A stretch of DNA of 13,479 nt from an uncultured Collinsella sp. (GTDB lineage: Bacteria > Actinomycetota > Coriobacteriia > Coriobacteriales > Coriobacteriaceae): assembly GCA_958421655.1 (NCBI GenBank), contig CATZMG010000061.1, forward strand, positions 1 through 13,479, read 5' to 3'. Shown one piece after another: positions 1 to 7,221 of the stretch. Under the pieces are notes generated by a model. It saw only the letters and a program-made list of their open reading frames with translations, ran no database searches and was not told where the DNA came from. The translations under genes were made by a program, and so were the position numbers. Position 1 is the stretch's first letter; the number at the start of each line of letters is the position of its first letter.

Positions 1-315
1 ATGCGAATGCGATTGGGGGGCCTGCGTTCGCTGGGTAGGTGCCTGCTGCTTAAAGCGGGTACCGCCTGCAGGCTGGGCCGTACGAGCAGTGGGCTGCTGA
101 GCCGCGTGAGAAGCCGAATGCTGAACCGAACGAGCAGAAGGCTGCAGACCCGTCCGTTGAACAGGTTGGGCCGAATGAGAGAAGGACTGCACCGAGCGCG
201 CGGCAGGCTGAGCTGCGCGCTGCGTCGGCTGTGCCGGACGCTGGCCAGGCTGGGCAGGGCGCGACGCCGGCTGCCGTGTACGATTCTGCTGGCGCGGATC
301 GGAAGCGCTAGGCAT
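1..315 (-). CDS. mltG: Probable endolytic transglycosylase MltG, N-terminal part only (runs off left edge)
   Basis: An open frame of 105 codons starts with ATG at 315 and is still open at base 1, so only the N-terminus is visible. A clear Shine-Dalgarno (CGAGGAGGT, about 320-328) lies just upstream, inside the end of ruvX. The start overlaps the ruvX stop by 8 nt (ATGCCTAG), which implies translational coupling. The visible residues are low complexity: rich in Gln, Arg, Ala, Pro, Ser and Thr, with AQP repeated many times, RSVQ twice, and a single acidic residue (Asp6). It is therefore a disordered basic cytoplasmic tail with no membrane helix yet. The catalytic YceG domain is not in the window. 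The name rests only on the conserved alaS-ruvX-mltG order, known from Gram-positive genomes. It could be another protein with a disordered N-terminus. The gene being real is much surer than its name. Confidence 0.62.
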   Translation of the reverse strand, partial: MPSASDPRQQNRTRQPASRPAQPGQRPAQPTQRAAQPAARSVQSFSHSAQPVQRTGLQPSARSVQHSASHAAQQPTARTAQPAGGTRFKQQAPTQRTQAPQSHSH

Positions 316-736
316 ACGAAACCTCCTCGTTTTTACGATCGAGCCACGTCTGCAAAAACAGGCTGGCGGCAATCATGTCGATCTTGCCCCTCATCTGCTT
401 TTCGTTGAGGCCCTGCTCGCGCAGGATACGCTTGGCCTCTTGCGAAGACAGACGTTCGTCCTCAAACTCCAGCGGAAGTTCGAGCTCGTCGGCAATCTTT
501 TGCGCCACGGCGGCAACGCGCTCGGCCTGGGGGCCGGGCTCACCGGCCATGGTCAGGGGACGTCCGCTTACCAGGATGTCGGGCTCATAGTCCTCGACCA
601 GGTAGCGGAACGTCTTGGCCATACCGGTGACCTCGGCGGCCGGGAGCACCTTGACGGGCATCGCCATCTTGCCATCACGGCTCGAGACGGCGATGCCAAT
701 CCTGGTCTCCCCTATGTCCAGCGCAAGCGCGACCAC
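308..736 (-). CDS. ruvX: RuvX/YqgF family, putative pre-16S rRNA nuclease / Holliday junction resolvase-like
   Basis: The 142-residue protein has the RNase H-like fold signature of YqgF proteins. These are the first strand motif DIGETRIG (residues 7-14, Asp7 being the usual metal ligand), a middle segment VSGRPLTMAGEPGPQAERV (57-75) and EDERLSSQEA (92-101), and the C-terminal IDMIAASLFLQTWLD helix (119-133). Length is normal for the family. Known family roles are 16S rRNA 5'-end maturation and resolvase-like activity; nothing here decides between them. The start is GTG at 736, because an in-frame TAA lies only three codons upstream (746-748). No good Shine-Dalgarno is visible, so translation may depend on coupling to alaS, which ends 17 nt upstream. 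The 3' end overlaps the next gene by 8 nt. Confidence 0.93.
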   Translation of the reverse strand: MVALALDIGETRIGIAVSSRDGKMAMPVKVLPAAEVTGMAKTFRYLVEDYEPDILVSGRPLTMAGEPGPQAERVAAVAQKIADELELPLEFEDERLSSQEAKRILREQGLNEKQMRGKIDMIAASLFLQTWLDRKNEEVSYA

Positions 737-753
737 AGTGAATTCTTAGATTC

Positions 754-3411
754 TTAGGCGCCGAGCGCGGTCTTGGCGGCCGCGAGGGCATCGGCGATGC
801 CGGCAGCATTCTTGCCACCGGCCTGGGCCATGTTGGGACGGCCACCACCGCGACCGTCGACCAGACCCGCGATCTGCTTGATCACATTGCCGGCGTGGAA
901 CCCGGCCTTCACGGCGTCATCGGAGCCGGCAGCGAGCAGGGCCGGAGTGCCCTTCTCAGTCACGCTGGCGACGACACAAGCGACAGGGCCAGCGACCTTC
1001 TGGTGCACGGTATCCCATACGTTGCGCAGGTCAGCAGCCTCAAGGCCCTGGAGCTCAGCAACGACGAGCTTGTAGCCACCGAGCTCGACAGCACCCTCGA
1101 TGGCGCTGGAAATGGCATCGGAGGAGCCACCGGTCAGAGCCTTTTTGAGCTTGTTGGAAGTCTCGCGCAGCTCGGCCTGCAGGTTCTCCACACGAGCGGG
1201 AACCTCGTCGACACGGCACTTGAGCGCAGCGGCAGCGGCGTCGACGAGCGCCAGGCGGTCAGCCATGTAGTCGAGGGCACCCTTAGAGGTCACGGCCTCG
1301 ATACGGCGGACATTCGAGCCCGTAGAGGACTCGGAAATAATCTTGAACAGGCCGATCTCGGCGGTGTTGGCAGCGTGCGTGCCACCGCAGAGCTCGCGAG
1401 AGAACGGCTGGTCCTCGGCGCCCACGGAGACGACGCGGACGACATCGCCGTACTTCTCTCCAAACAGAGCGACAGCGCCGGCAGCCTTAGCCTCATCGAT
1501 GCCCATGACACGGGTCACGACCGGCTTGGAGGCGAAGATCTGCTGGTTGACCAGGTCCTCGACAGCCTTGAGCTGCTCGGAGGAAAGGGCCTCGAAGTGC
1601 GTGAAGTCAAAGCGCAGGTGCTCGGGCGTCACCAGCGAGCCGGCCTGGGACACGTGCTCGCCCAGGACCTGCTTAAGGGCGGCGTCGAGCAGGTGCGTGG
1701 CGGTGTGGTTGCGGCGCAGGAAGCCACGGCGCTCGGCGTCGAGAGCGGCGGTCACAGCGGCACCGACAGTCAGCGTGCCATCGGCAACGTGCGCGACGTG
1801 GGCATACAGGCCGTTGTGGTTCTTGGTATCGGAAACGGTCAGCGAAACGCCCTCGGCGGAAAGCTCGCCGGCGTCGCCCTGCTGGCCACCCATCTCGGCA
1901 TAGAACGGGGTGCGGTCGAGCACGACCTCGACGTCCTCGCCGGCGGCAGCGGAATCGACGGACTCGCCGTTGCGCACGATGGCGACGACCTTGGCGCCCT
2001 CGATCACATCGTTGTCATAGCCGTCGAACTCGGTCGCGGCGACCTTGTCGGAAAGCTCGACCCACACGTCGTTGAAGCTGCCCCATGCATCGCCCTTGGC
2101 GTTGGCGCGGGCGCGGGCCTTCTGGTCCTCCATGCAAGCGGTAAAGCCATCCATGTCGACGTCGTGCCCAGCGGTACCGGCGATCTCGACGGTCAGGTCG
2201 ATGGGGAAACCAAAGGTGTCGTGAAGCTTAAAGGCAACATCGCCCGGAAGCACAGCGCCCTCGGCAAGCGCGGCCAGGGCCTCGTCCAGGTAAACGCGGC
2301 CGTTGTCGAGCGTCGTGGAGAAGCGCTCCTCCTCGGAGGCGACGATGCCCTTGACGAGCGCGACGTTCTTGAGCAATTCGGGATAGGCCTCACCCATCTG
2401 AGCGTTGACCTCGTCGATAAACTTGGTCAGGAAGGCACCCTCGACGCCCAGCAGGCGACCGTGGAACACGGCGCGGCGGAGCAGGCGGCGAAGGACGTAC
2501 TCACGACCCTCGTTACCGGGAAGGATGCCGTCCGAGATCATAAAGTCGACAGCACGGGAGTGGTCGGCGATGATGCGCAGGGAGCGGCTGGCACCGGAGT
2601 AATCGTCGGCGTCATAGGTCTTGCCGCTGATCTCCTCGCCCAGCTTGATGAGATGCTGCATCAAGTCGCCGTCGTAATTGGCGGTCTTGTGCTGCATGAT
2701 GGCGGCCATGCGCTCCAGGCCCATGCCCGTATCGAGGTTGCGGTGCGGCAGCTCCGGCATGGAGCCGTCCTCCTGACGGTCGTACTGGGTAAACACGAGG
2801 TTCCAGAACTCAAGGAAGCGGTCGCAGTCGCAGCCAGGCTTGCAGTCGGGGCTGCCGCAGCCGACCTCCTCGCCCATGTCAAAGTAGATCTCGGAGCACG
2901 GACCGCAGGGGCCGGTGGGGCCAGCGGCCCAGAAGTTGTCGTCCTCGCCCAAGCGGGAGATGTGGTCCTCGGCAACGCCCAGAGAACGCCACACGTCGTG
3001 GGTCTCGTCGTCCTCGGTAAAGACGGTGAAGTACAGGCGGTCGAGCGGCAGCTTGAACTCCTTGGTGATGAGCTCAAAGGCCCAGGCGCAAGCCTGCTCC
3101 TTGGAGACGCCGCCAAAAGAGAAATCGCCGAGCATCTCGAAGAACGACAGGTGACGGCCGTCCTCGCCGATGCAATCGATGTCATTGGTGCGGACGCACT
3201 TCTGGCAGGAGATCGCGCCGATCTCCTTCATGGTCTTCTTGCCCTGGTAGTACTCCTTAAACTGGTTCATGCCCGCGTTGGCAAGCAGCAGCGAAGGATC
3301 GTCGGGGACAAGGGACGAAGAAGGATAGAGCTTAAGACCGCGCTCCTCAAAGAAGTTGAGGAACTTAGAGCGAATCTCGGCCGTAGTCATTGACGGGTAG
3401 TCAGCACTCAT
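754..3411 (-). CDS. alaS: Alanyl-tRNA synthetase
   Basis: This 885-residue protein charges tRNA-Ala with alanine in the cytoplasm and edits mischarged Ser and Gly. All family regions are present. The class II catalytic core is at about 1-230 (PSSSLVPDDPSLLLANAGMNQFK region at 30-52, TGPCGPCSEIYFD at 166-178, LDTGMGLER at 226-234). The tRNA-recognition helical domain follows. The editing domain carries the zinc motif HTATH (569-573) with CGGTH (675-679), and the C-Ala domain has the GRGGGRPNMAQAGG motif (853-866). Length matches the family. The frame is open for 30 more codons upstream, but the ATG at 3411 is preferred: it has GAGGAG about 9 nt upstream, and the added residues do not resemble the family. 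ATG 3390 is a weaker alternative. It is followed by ruvX after 17 nt and is probably the first gene of an alaS-ruvX-mltG operon. Confidence 0.98.
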   Translation of the reverse strand: MSADYPSMTTAEIRSKFLNFFEERGLKLYPSSSLVPDDPSLLLANAGMNQFKEYYQGKKTMKEIGAISCQKCVRTNDIDCIGEDGRHLSFFEMLGDFSFGGVSKEQACAWAFELITKEFKLPLDRLYFTVFTEDDETHDVWRSLGVAEDHISRLGEDDNFWAAGPTGPCGPCSEIYFDMGEEVGCGSPDCKPGCDCDRFLEFWNLVFTQYDRQEDGSMPELPHRNLDTGMGLERMAAIMQHKTANYDGDLMQHLIKLGEEISGKTYDADDYSGASRSLRIIADHSRAVDFMISDGILPGNEGREYVLRRLLRRAVFHGRLLGVEGAFLTKFIDEVNAQMGEAYPELLKNVALVKGIVASEEERFSTTLDNGRVYLDEALAALAEGAVLPGDVAFKLHDTFGFPIDLTVEIAGTAGHDVDMDGFTACMEDQKARARANAKGDAWGSFNDVWVELSDKVAATEFDGYDNDVIEGAKVVAIVRNGESVDSAAAGEDVEVVLDRTPFYAEMGGQQGDAGELSAEGVSLTVSDTKNHNGLYAHVAHVADGTLTVGAAVTAALDAERRGFLRRNHTATHLLDAALKQVLGEHVSQAGSLVTPEHLRFDFTHFEALSSEQLKAVEDLVNQQIFASKPVVTRVMGIDEAKAAGAVALFGEKYGDVVRVVSVGAEDQPFSRELCGGTHAANTAEIGLFKIISESSTGSNVRRIEAVTSKGALDYMADRLALVDAAAAALKCRVDEVPARVENLQAELRETSNKLKKALTGGSSDAISSAIEGAVELGGYKLVVAELQGLEAADLRNVWDTVHQKVAGPVACVVASVTEKGTPALLAAGSDDAVKAGFHAGNVIKQIAGLVDGRGGGRPNMAQAGGKNAAGIADALAAAKTALGA

Positions 3412-3457
3412 AGAGGGAATCTCCTCGGTTTCACATCGAAACAGTTCAAACGTAACG

Positions 3458-3485
3458 ATATTACCATCCCACCGCCCCAGTGCAA
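3458..3485 (-). promoter_or_regulatory. Candidate alaS promoter
   Basis: On the minus strand a -35-like TTGCAC (3485-3480) and a -10-like TAATAT (3463-3458) are separated by 16 bp, placing the start of transcription about 40 nt upstream of the alaS ATG. Matches to the housekeeping consensus are partial (3/6 and 4/6). The -35 element overlaps the U-tract of the preceding terminator. Position and spacing are the main support. Confidence 0.35.
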
Positions 3486-3513
3486 AAAAGAGGGCCGCCA
3501 AACAGCGACCCTC
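3484..3513 (-). terminator. Rho-independent terminator, minus strand, between the AI-2E gene and alaS
   Basis: Read on the minus strand, GAGGGTCGC and GCGGCCCTC form a 9-bp stem (one G-U pair) around a 6-nt TGTTTG loop, directly followed by six T residues. On the plus strand no T-run follows, so it works in the minus direction. It lies upstream of alaS and about 550 nt beyond the AI-2E stop codon, on the far side of the plus-strand gene. It probably stops transcripts of the sigma operon before alaS. Confidence 0.8.
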
Positions 3514-3541
3514 CAGCGAAAGTGCACGTTATTTAGGACAG

Positions 3542-3577
3542 TCAAATTCTTTGAAATACAAATGACTGCTGTAGAAT
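3542..3577 (+). promoter_or_regulatory. Candidate promoter and 13-bp palindrome upstream of the orphan membrane gene
   Basis: TTGAAA (3551-3556) and TAGAAT (3572-3577) resemble -35 and -10 boxes, but their 15-bp spacing is short. The palindrome TCAAATTCTTTGA (3542-3554; arms TCAAA/TTTGA) overlaps the -35 and could be an operator. The stretch 3514-3609 is clearly AT-richer than the surroundings. The evidence is suggestive only. Confidence 0.3.
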
Positions 3578-3609
3578 TACATATAAAGCTCACCCGGAAG
3601 GAGCGATCG

Positions 3610-4047
3610 ATGAAAAGCAAACGTTTTGTCCTGAATGCACTTCTAGTTATAGCAATATTGACGCTCTTCGTCTTTTCGGACTCATACATGAATCAGCCAA
3701 GATTTGGATATGTTTTATACGCTGTGTTTTCCGGCGAGACAACTTACAACACCATAGGCTTCATTGACGCAATCTTTTTCTATGTAGTCGGCCCCGTATC
3801 AAGCGAACTGGTCACCTTTGTTGTCAGCTACAACCTGAATCAACAAAGCCAAACTCACTCAGCGACTTCGGCCAAACAAGGAATCAATCTCTTCGTAATA
3901 ATGATAATTCTGCAAATTGCGACTGTGTTGATTATCGCCCTGACCGCAACAAACGTTTTGAAGTATGAGTTCGGATTCATCGTGAGCTGTCTCATGGCAA
4001 TTGCCGCGGGTATAGCGGTTTCGTATACGACACCGGCAAAGAAGTAG
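3610..4047 (+). CDS. Small unrecognised integral membrane protein (four predicted helices)
   Basis: I do not recognise a family. The 145-residue protein shows four hydrophobic segments: about 8-22, 48-71 (IGFIDAIFFYVVGPVSSELV region), 91-112 and 117-136. A short basic N-terminus (MKSKR) and a basic tail (PAKK) flank them, and a polar Gln/Ser/Thr-rich loop at about 74-88 lies in the middle. ATG 3610 is chosen because GGAAGGAG (3596-3603) sits 6 nt upstream; the frame also opens at ATG 3562, but that start has no comparable site. It is the only plus-strand gene in the window. It is visibly AT-richer than its neighbours and uses codons such as ATA and TTA that they mostly avoid. It ends 14 nt from the convergent AI-2E gene. 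These traits suggest an accessory gene gained by transfer. No mobile element or terminal repeats are seen around it. Confidence 0.75.
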   Translation: MKSKRFVLNALLVIAILTLFVFSDSYMNQPRFGYVLYAVFSGETTYNTIGFIDAIFFYVVGPVSSELVTFVVSYNLNQQSQTHSATSAKQGINLFVIMIILQIATVLIIALTATNVLKYEFGFIVSCLMAIAAGIAVSYTTPAKK

Positions 4048-4061
4048 CTCAACTAACAGGC

Positions 4062-5474
4062 CTATTTGGAATCCGAATCGTCCATGGAGCCGTCGATACC
4101 GGTTTTGGTGTCGTCGTCCGTATTGGAATCGTCATCCTTGGCGAAGGGGTTCTTGAAAAAGCCTGTCGCGTCGGGCTGAAGACCCGACAGCTTAATCCAG
4201 GGATTCTCGAGCTCGGGCTTGGGCATTGCCTGGGCCTCAGGCGCAGTCTCGTTGCCGATGAGCTCGGACTCGTAAATAAACGTATCATCGCCAAGCGCAT
4301 CATAGGCGGCGACAGGGTTGCCCTCGGCATCGCGATACGGCGTGCCCTTAAACACAGCGCCATCGTATGCCACGAGCTGGCGACCGGTCTCGTTCTCAAA
4401 GTAGTAGACGAAAATGCCCTTAAGGGCCGCGCACAGCGGGATGGCGATGACCATGCCGATGGGGCCCATAAGCGCCGAACCGATAACGAGGGCCGTCAGG
4501 CTCATGATGGGATGCACCTGAACCGAGCTCTGCATGACCTTAGGCGAAATGACGTTGTCGGTGACATTTTGTGCCACCATGGTCACGATCAAGGTCCACA
4601 GCGCCAGCATCGGGCTGAACATAAAGCCGAGCACCGTGGCGATCGCAGCACTCACCCAGGGACCGACGACCGGGACCAAGTGCATGATGCCGGTAAAGAT
4701 GGCCATGAGTGCCGCATACGGATGGCCAATGAGCGTAAAGCCGATAAAGGCGAGAATGCCACCGCAGATGGACGTTACGACCATGCCACGCATATAGCCG
4801 CCGACCGAGCGCGAAAGAATCGCAACCATAAAGCGGTACGAGGTCTCCTTTTCCTGACCGATGATGGTGCAGACCTCGTGGTGCATACGGGGATAGTCGC
4901 AGGCCAACCAGTAGGCAAGCACCAAGCCCAGGAAGATGACGAACAACTGCGAGGCCGTATTGGTAATGAGCGGGAATACACCGCGACCGAGCTCGGCGGC
5001 AATCTGTGAGACATACTTGGACGCCACCGTAACGAGCGAAGAAAGGTTATCGTCCAGATACTCCTTGAGCGGCGTGTTGTTGAGCGTCTTGGCATGCGAG
5101 ATCATCTCGTTGAGGTCGCCACCAGCAACACGAAGCTGCTCGGGCAGGCGGCTCAGGACTTCCATGATCTGACCAAAGAGAATCGGCGACAAGATGCAAA
5201 CGACGCCGACGAGCATGGCAACGACCACAATAAGCGCGATAAGCGAACCGATGCCACGATTTACGCCATGGTGCTCGAGCCAATTGGTGATCGGCGACAT
5301 CACAAAGGCGATGATGGAACCGACAGCGAGAAACTCGATAACCGGTGCCAGGATGCCCATAAGGTTAAAGATGACGGCGGCGATGACAATGCAGCCGACG
5401 ACGCCCCAAATGCGCAGCGTCAGAATACGGGTATCGCGAAGCGTGCGGTCGGTTTGTTGGGGGTGCTCACTCAT
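4062..5474 (-). CDS. AI-2E family transporter (PF01594-type membrane protein)
   Basis: The 470-residue polytopic membrane protein has the AI-2E/UPF0118 layout. Two N-terminal hairpins of helices cover about 22-58 and 76-102. A soluble segment follows, then a C-terminal block of helices. The block carries the family motifs LVPVVGPWVSA, NVISPKVMQSSVQVHPI and GSALMGPIGMVIAIPLCAALK. Known members export autoinducer-2-like compounds or act as Na+/H+ antiporters; the substrate here cannot be told. A strongly acidic tail of about 25 residues (DDDSNTDDDTK region) follows the last amphipathic segment and is not part of the core domain. The ATG at 5474 overlaps the sigma-factor stop codon in an ATGA junction. 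Only a weak Shine-Dalgarno is visible, so translation is probably coupled to the sigma gene. No terminator lies in the 14 nt before the convergent gene. Confidence 0.9.
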   Translation of the reverse strand: MSEHPQQTDRTLRDTRILTLRIWGVVGCIVIAAVIFNLMGILAPVIEFLAVGSIIAFVMSPITNWLEHHGVNRGIGSLIALIVVVAMLVGVVCILSPILFGQIMEVLSRLPEQLRVAGGDLNEMISHAKTLNNTPLKEYLDDNLSSLVTVASKYVSQIAAELGRGVFPLITNTASQLFVIFLGLVLAYWLACDYPRMHHEVCTIIGQEKETSYRFMVAILSRSVGGYMRGMVVTSICGGILAFIGFTLIGHPYAALMAIFTGIMHLVPVVGPWVSAAIATVLGFMFSPMLALWTLIVTMVAQNVTDNVISPKVMQSSVQVHPIMSLTALVIGSALMGPIGMVIAIPLCAALKGIFVYYFENETGRQLVAYDGAVFKGTPYRDAEGNPVAAYDALGDDTFIYESELIGNETAPEAQAMPKPELENPWIKLSGLQPDATGFFKNPFAKDDDSNTDDDTKTGIDGSMDDSDSK

Positions 5475-6262
5475 GAACGAACCATCACTCCGTCGGGGTC
5501 GATCTTGTCTTGAATCTTCTTAAGGGTACGGCGCAGCAGGCGAGAGACCTGCACCTGCGAGATGCCCAGCTTCTTGGCAATCTCGATCTGGGTCATGCCC
5601 TTCACAAAGCGCAGCTCGATCACCTCGCGCTCTCGCGGCGAGAAATCGCGGATGGCTTCCTCGATTACCAGGCGGTCATCGGTAAAGTCGAGCTCGTTGT
5701 CGTCGTCGGCGTAGCGATCGAGAATGGAAGGCGCATCGTCGGAATCGGACGCACCGGGGGCCTCGATGGGCACCGAGGTGTAGGCCGAGGACGATTCCAT
5801 GGCTTCGAGCACCTCGTCGACGGTCACGCCCAGGTAATCGGCGATTTCCTCAACCTTGGGCGAACGTTGAAGCTCGTTGGTGAGCTTATCGGTAGCCTGG
5901 TTGACCTTGGCAGAGAGCTCCTGCAAGCGACGGGGCACGCGCACGCTCCAGCCCTTGTCGCGGAAGTGGCGCTTAATCTCGCCCAGAATGGTGGGCGTGG
6001 CAAACGTCGTGAACTCGAGCCCGCGCTCAGGATCAAAACGATCAATCGCTTTAAGCAGGCCCAGATAGCCGACCTGCAAAAGGTCATCGAGCGGCTCGCC
6101 GCGGTTCTTAAATTTGTTGGCAAGAAACCTTACCAGGTTCATGTGGGACATGACGAGCTGCTCGCGTGCATCCGGATCACCGGTCTCTTTATAGCGACGA
6201 AACAACTCGCGGGTTTTCTCCTTGTCCCAAGCGGTCTTGCCGCTCCGGGAACGTTCGGTCAT
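5471..6262 (-). CDS. sigB: RNA polymerase sigma factor, SigB/SigF/SigG family
   Basis: The 263-residue protein is a group 3 sigma factor. Region 2 spans about 32-112, with NLVRFLANKF (42-51), the core-binding and -10 recognition stretch DDLLQVGYLGLLKAIDRFDP (59-78) and TFATPTILGEIKRHFRDKGW (86-105). Region 3 (about 113-156) includes the SPKVEEIADYLGVTVDEV segment. Region 4 has FSPREREVIELRF and the helix-turn-helix TQIEIAKKLGISQVQVSRLL (224-243). An acidic linker rich in Asp (about 172-196) joins regions 3 and 4. In relatives such sigma factors direct general stress or sporulation genes and are held by RsbW-type anti-sigma factors. That fits the RsbW-like gene only 1 nt upstream. The start is ATG 6262, with a modest AAGGCGGA site. 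The stop overlaps the transporter start. The exact sub-name (SigB versus SigF) is uncertain. Confidence 0.93.
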   Translation of the reverse strand: MTERSRSGKTAWDKEKTRELFRRYKETGDPDAREQLVMSHMNLVRFLANKFKNRGEPLDDLLQVGYLGLLKAIDRFDPERGLEFTTFATPTILGEIKRHFRDKGWSVRVPRRLQELSAKVNQATDKLTNELQRSPKVEEIADYLGVTVDEVLEAMESSSAYTSVPIEAPGASDSDDAPSILDRYADDDNELDFTDDRLVIEEAIRDFSPREREVIELRFVKGMTQIEIAKKLGISQVQVSRLLRRTLKKIQDKIDPDGVMVRS

Positions 6263-6263
6263 A

Positions 6264-6641
6264 TTAGATATCCGCCTTGAGGTCGAGGGAAAGCGTCAGG
6301 GGCGCTGTAGTCTTTTCGTAGGAGTCGCACACACTCGCCAAAATGAGCTCGGCATACACGGCAGCCTGGTCATCCTCATCGACAGTCGCCTGGTCGCCAA
6401 AGGTAAAGGTCATGCCCACATGGGATTCGTCGACATCGAATTTGATCGAGATATCGTCGGAATCAACGGCCGTACATCCAAAGATGAAGGCTTCCTCGGC
6501 AGCCATGCGGATATCCTCGATGCGATCGACGGACATAGAGCACAGGGCGCCGACGTTGGCGGCAGTCATGCGCACCAAGCGCGCGAGACGCGGATCACCG
6601 GCAACGCTCAGCGTAATGGGGCAGGTTGCTTCGCTACTCAT
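6264..6641 (-). CDS. RsbW-like anti-sigma factor with degenerate ATP-binding site
   Basis: The 125-residue protein resembles RsbW/SpoIIAB GHKL proteins. It has an N-terminal strand-helix (DPRLARLVRMTAANVGALC), then RIEDIRMAAEEA (40-51), which matches the IEDLKIAVSEACTN helix of RsbW, then alternating strands. By that alignment the conserved N-box Asn is Phe54. The Asp of the usual DxGxG-type loop (region 78-86, TFTFGDQAT) and the GLGL lid (region 94-101, AVYAELIL) are also missing. It therefore probably lacks serine-kinase and ATP-binding activity while possibly still binding the sigma factor. ATG 6641 is chosen because GAGGAG lies 8 nt upstream; the 38 extra upstream codons are Arg/Pro-rich read-through of the neighbouring gene in another frame. 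The start overlaps the upstream gene by 8 nt (ATGAGTAG). The sigma gene follows after 1 nt. Anti-sigma function is inferred from fold similarity and position. Confidence 0.75.
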   Translation of the reverse strand: MSSEATCPITLSVAGDPRLARLVRMTAANVGALCSMSVDRIEDIRMAAEEAFIFGCTAVDSDDISIKFDVDESHVGMTFTFGDQATVDEDDQAAVYAELILASVCDSYEKTTAPLTLSLDLKADI

Positions 6642-7221
6642 CGCAGGACTCCTCGGAGGTCTCGGCGGGCGTATAGGTGTAATACTGAGCAGGCTTGGCT
6701 GCGGGCTTCTGAGCCGCATCCGCACCATCGGCGGCCTCGTCCTCAGCCTCACCAATCAGAACGCGTTCGGTAGGTTGCTCGGCTTCGGCGGCGGCGAGCT
6801 TGCGATCGGCGTCGGCTGCAGGAGCCTTCACCTTATTGAAAAGCTTCTGCACGGCGCCGGCGGCAGAGTCGGTCACGCTCGATACGGCATTGCTGGCCTC
6901 GGCCACGCTGCCCGTAACCTCGGAGATGTCGCGAACGACCGCCTCGACCTCAACGAGGTTGGACGTCAGGGCGTCCACAGCGGTCTTGCTCGATTTGAGG
7001 AGCGGCTCAACCTGCGCCAGCGCGGGAGTAAGCTCATCAACAGCGCCATCGAGCTTTGCCACCACGGGCTGTGCCTCGGCGAGCGTGTTGTTAAGGTCGC
7101 TCACCGTCTTGTCGAGCGAATCAACGACGGTGCGGGTCTTGCGCAGGGTGAGTGCAAGCTCAACGACGGCCCACACGCCGGCAACGGCGAGCAGCAGCAG
7201 GGCGATTTGAATGGGACTCAT
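6634..7221 (-). CDS. DUF948/YtxG-like membrane-anchored coiled-coil protein
   Basis: The 195-residue protein begins with one hydrophobic helix (about 5-24, IQIALLLLAVAGVWAVVELA). A long alpha-helical region follows with heptad-like Leu/Val spacing (about 30-130, for example VVDSLDKTVSDLNNTLAEAQ). The tail is Ala/Glu/Asp-rich and probably disordered (about 133-195, ending SEESCDE). This is the DUF948 pattern; in Bacillus the relative YtxG is a general stress protein. That suits its place as first gene of the sigma module. The helix probably anchors it in the membrane with the coil in the cytoplasm. A good Shine-Dalgarno (GGGAGG) lies about 7 nt before ATG 7221. The molecular role of the family is not known to me. 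Confidence 0.82.
   Translation of the reverse strand: MSPIQIALLLLAVAGVWAVVELALTLRKTRTVVDSLDKTVSDLNNTLAEAQPVVAKLDGAVDELTPALAQVEPLLKSSKTAVDALTSNLVEVEAVVRDISEVTGSVAEASNAVSSVTDSAAGAVQKLFNKVKAPAADADRKLAAAEAEQPTERVLIGEAEDEAADGADAAQKPAAKPAQYYTYTPAETSEESCDE

Noticed and set aside
895..3393. Very long plus-strand open frame (832 codons) opposite alaS
   Set aside because: It is antisense to a certain alaS gene. Its Leu/Val/Gly/Asp/His-rich translation matches no family I know, and such frames are expected opposite GC-rich codons. No ribosome binding site or promoter supports it.
3484..3560. T-box riboswitch in front of alaS
   Set aside because: A terminator hairpin precedes an aminoacyl-tRNA synthetase gene, but the conserved AGGGTGGNACCGCG-like T-box sequence and the specifier stems are not visible, and the candidate alaS promoter lies at or after the hairpin.
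3408..3689. 93-codon minus-strand frame ending with an ATGA overlap on the alaS start
   Set aside because: The overlap looks attractive, but the frame spans the intrinsic terminator and starts inside the antisense of the orphan gene. It has no recognisable composition or ribosome binding site.
6642..6755. Longer start for the RsbW-like gene
   Set aside because: The 38 extra codons are Arg/Pro-rich and lie within the DUF948 coding sequence in another frame. ATG 6641 has the good ribosome binding site and matches the family N-terminus.
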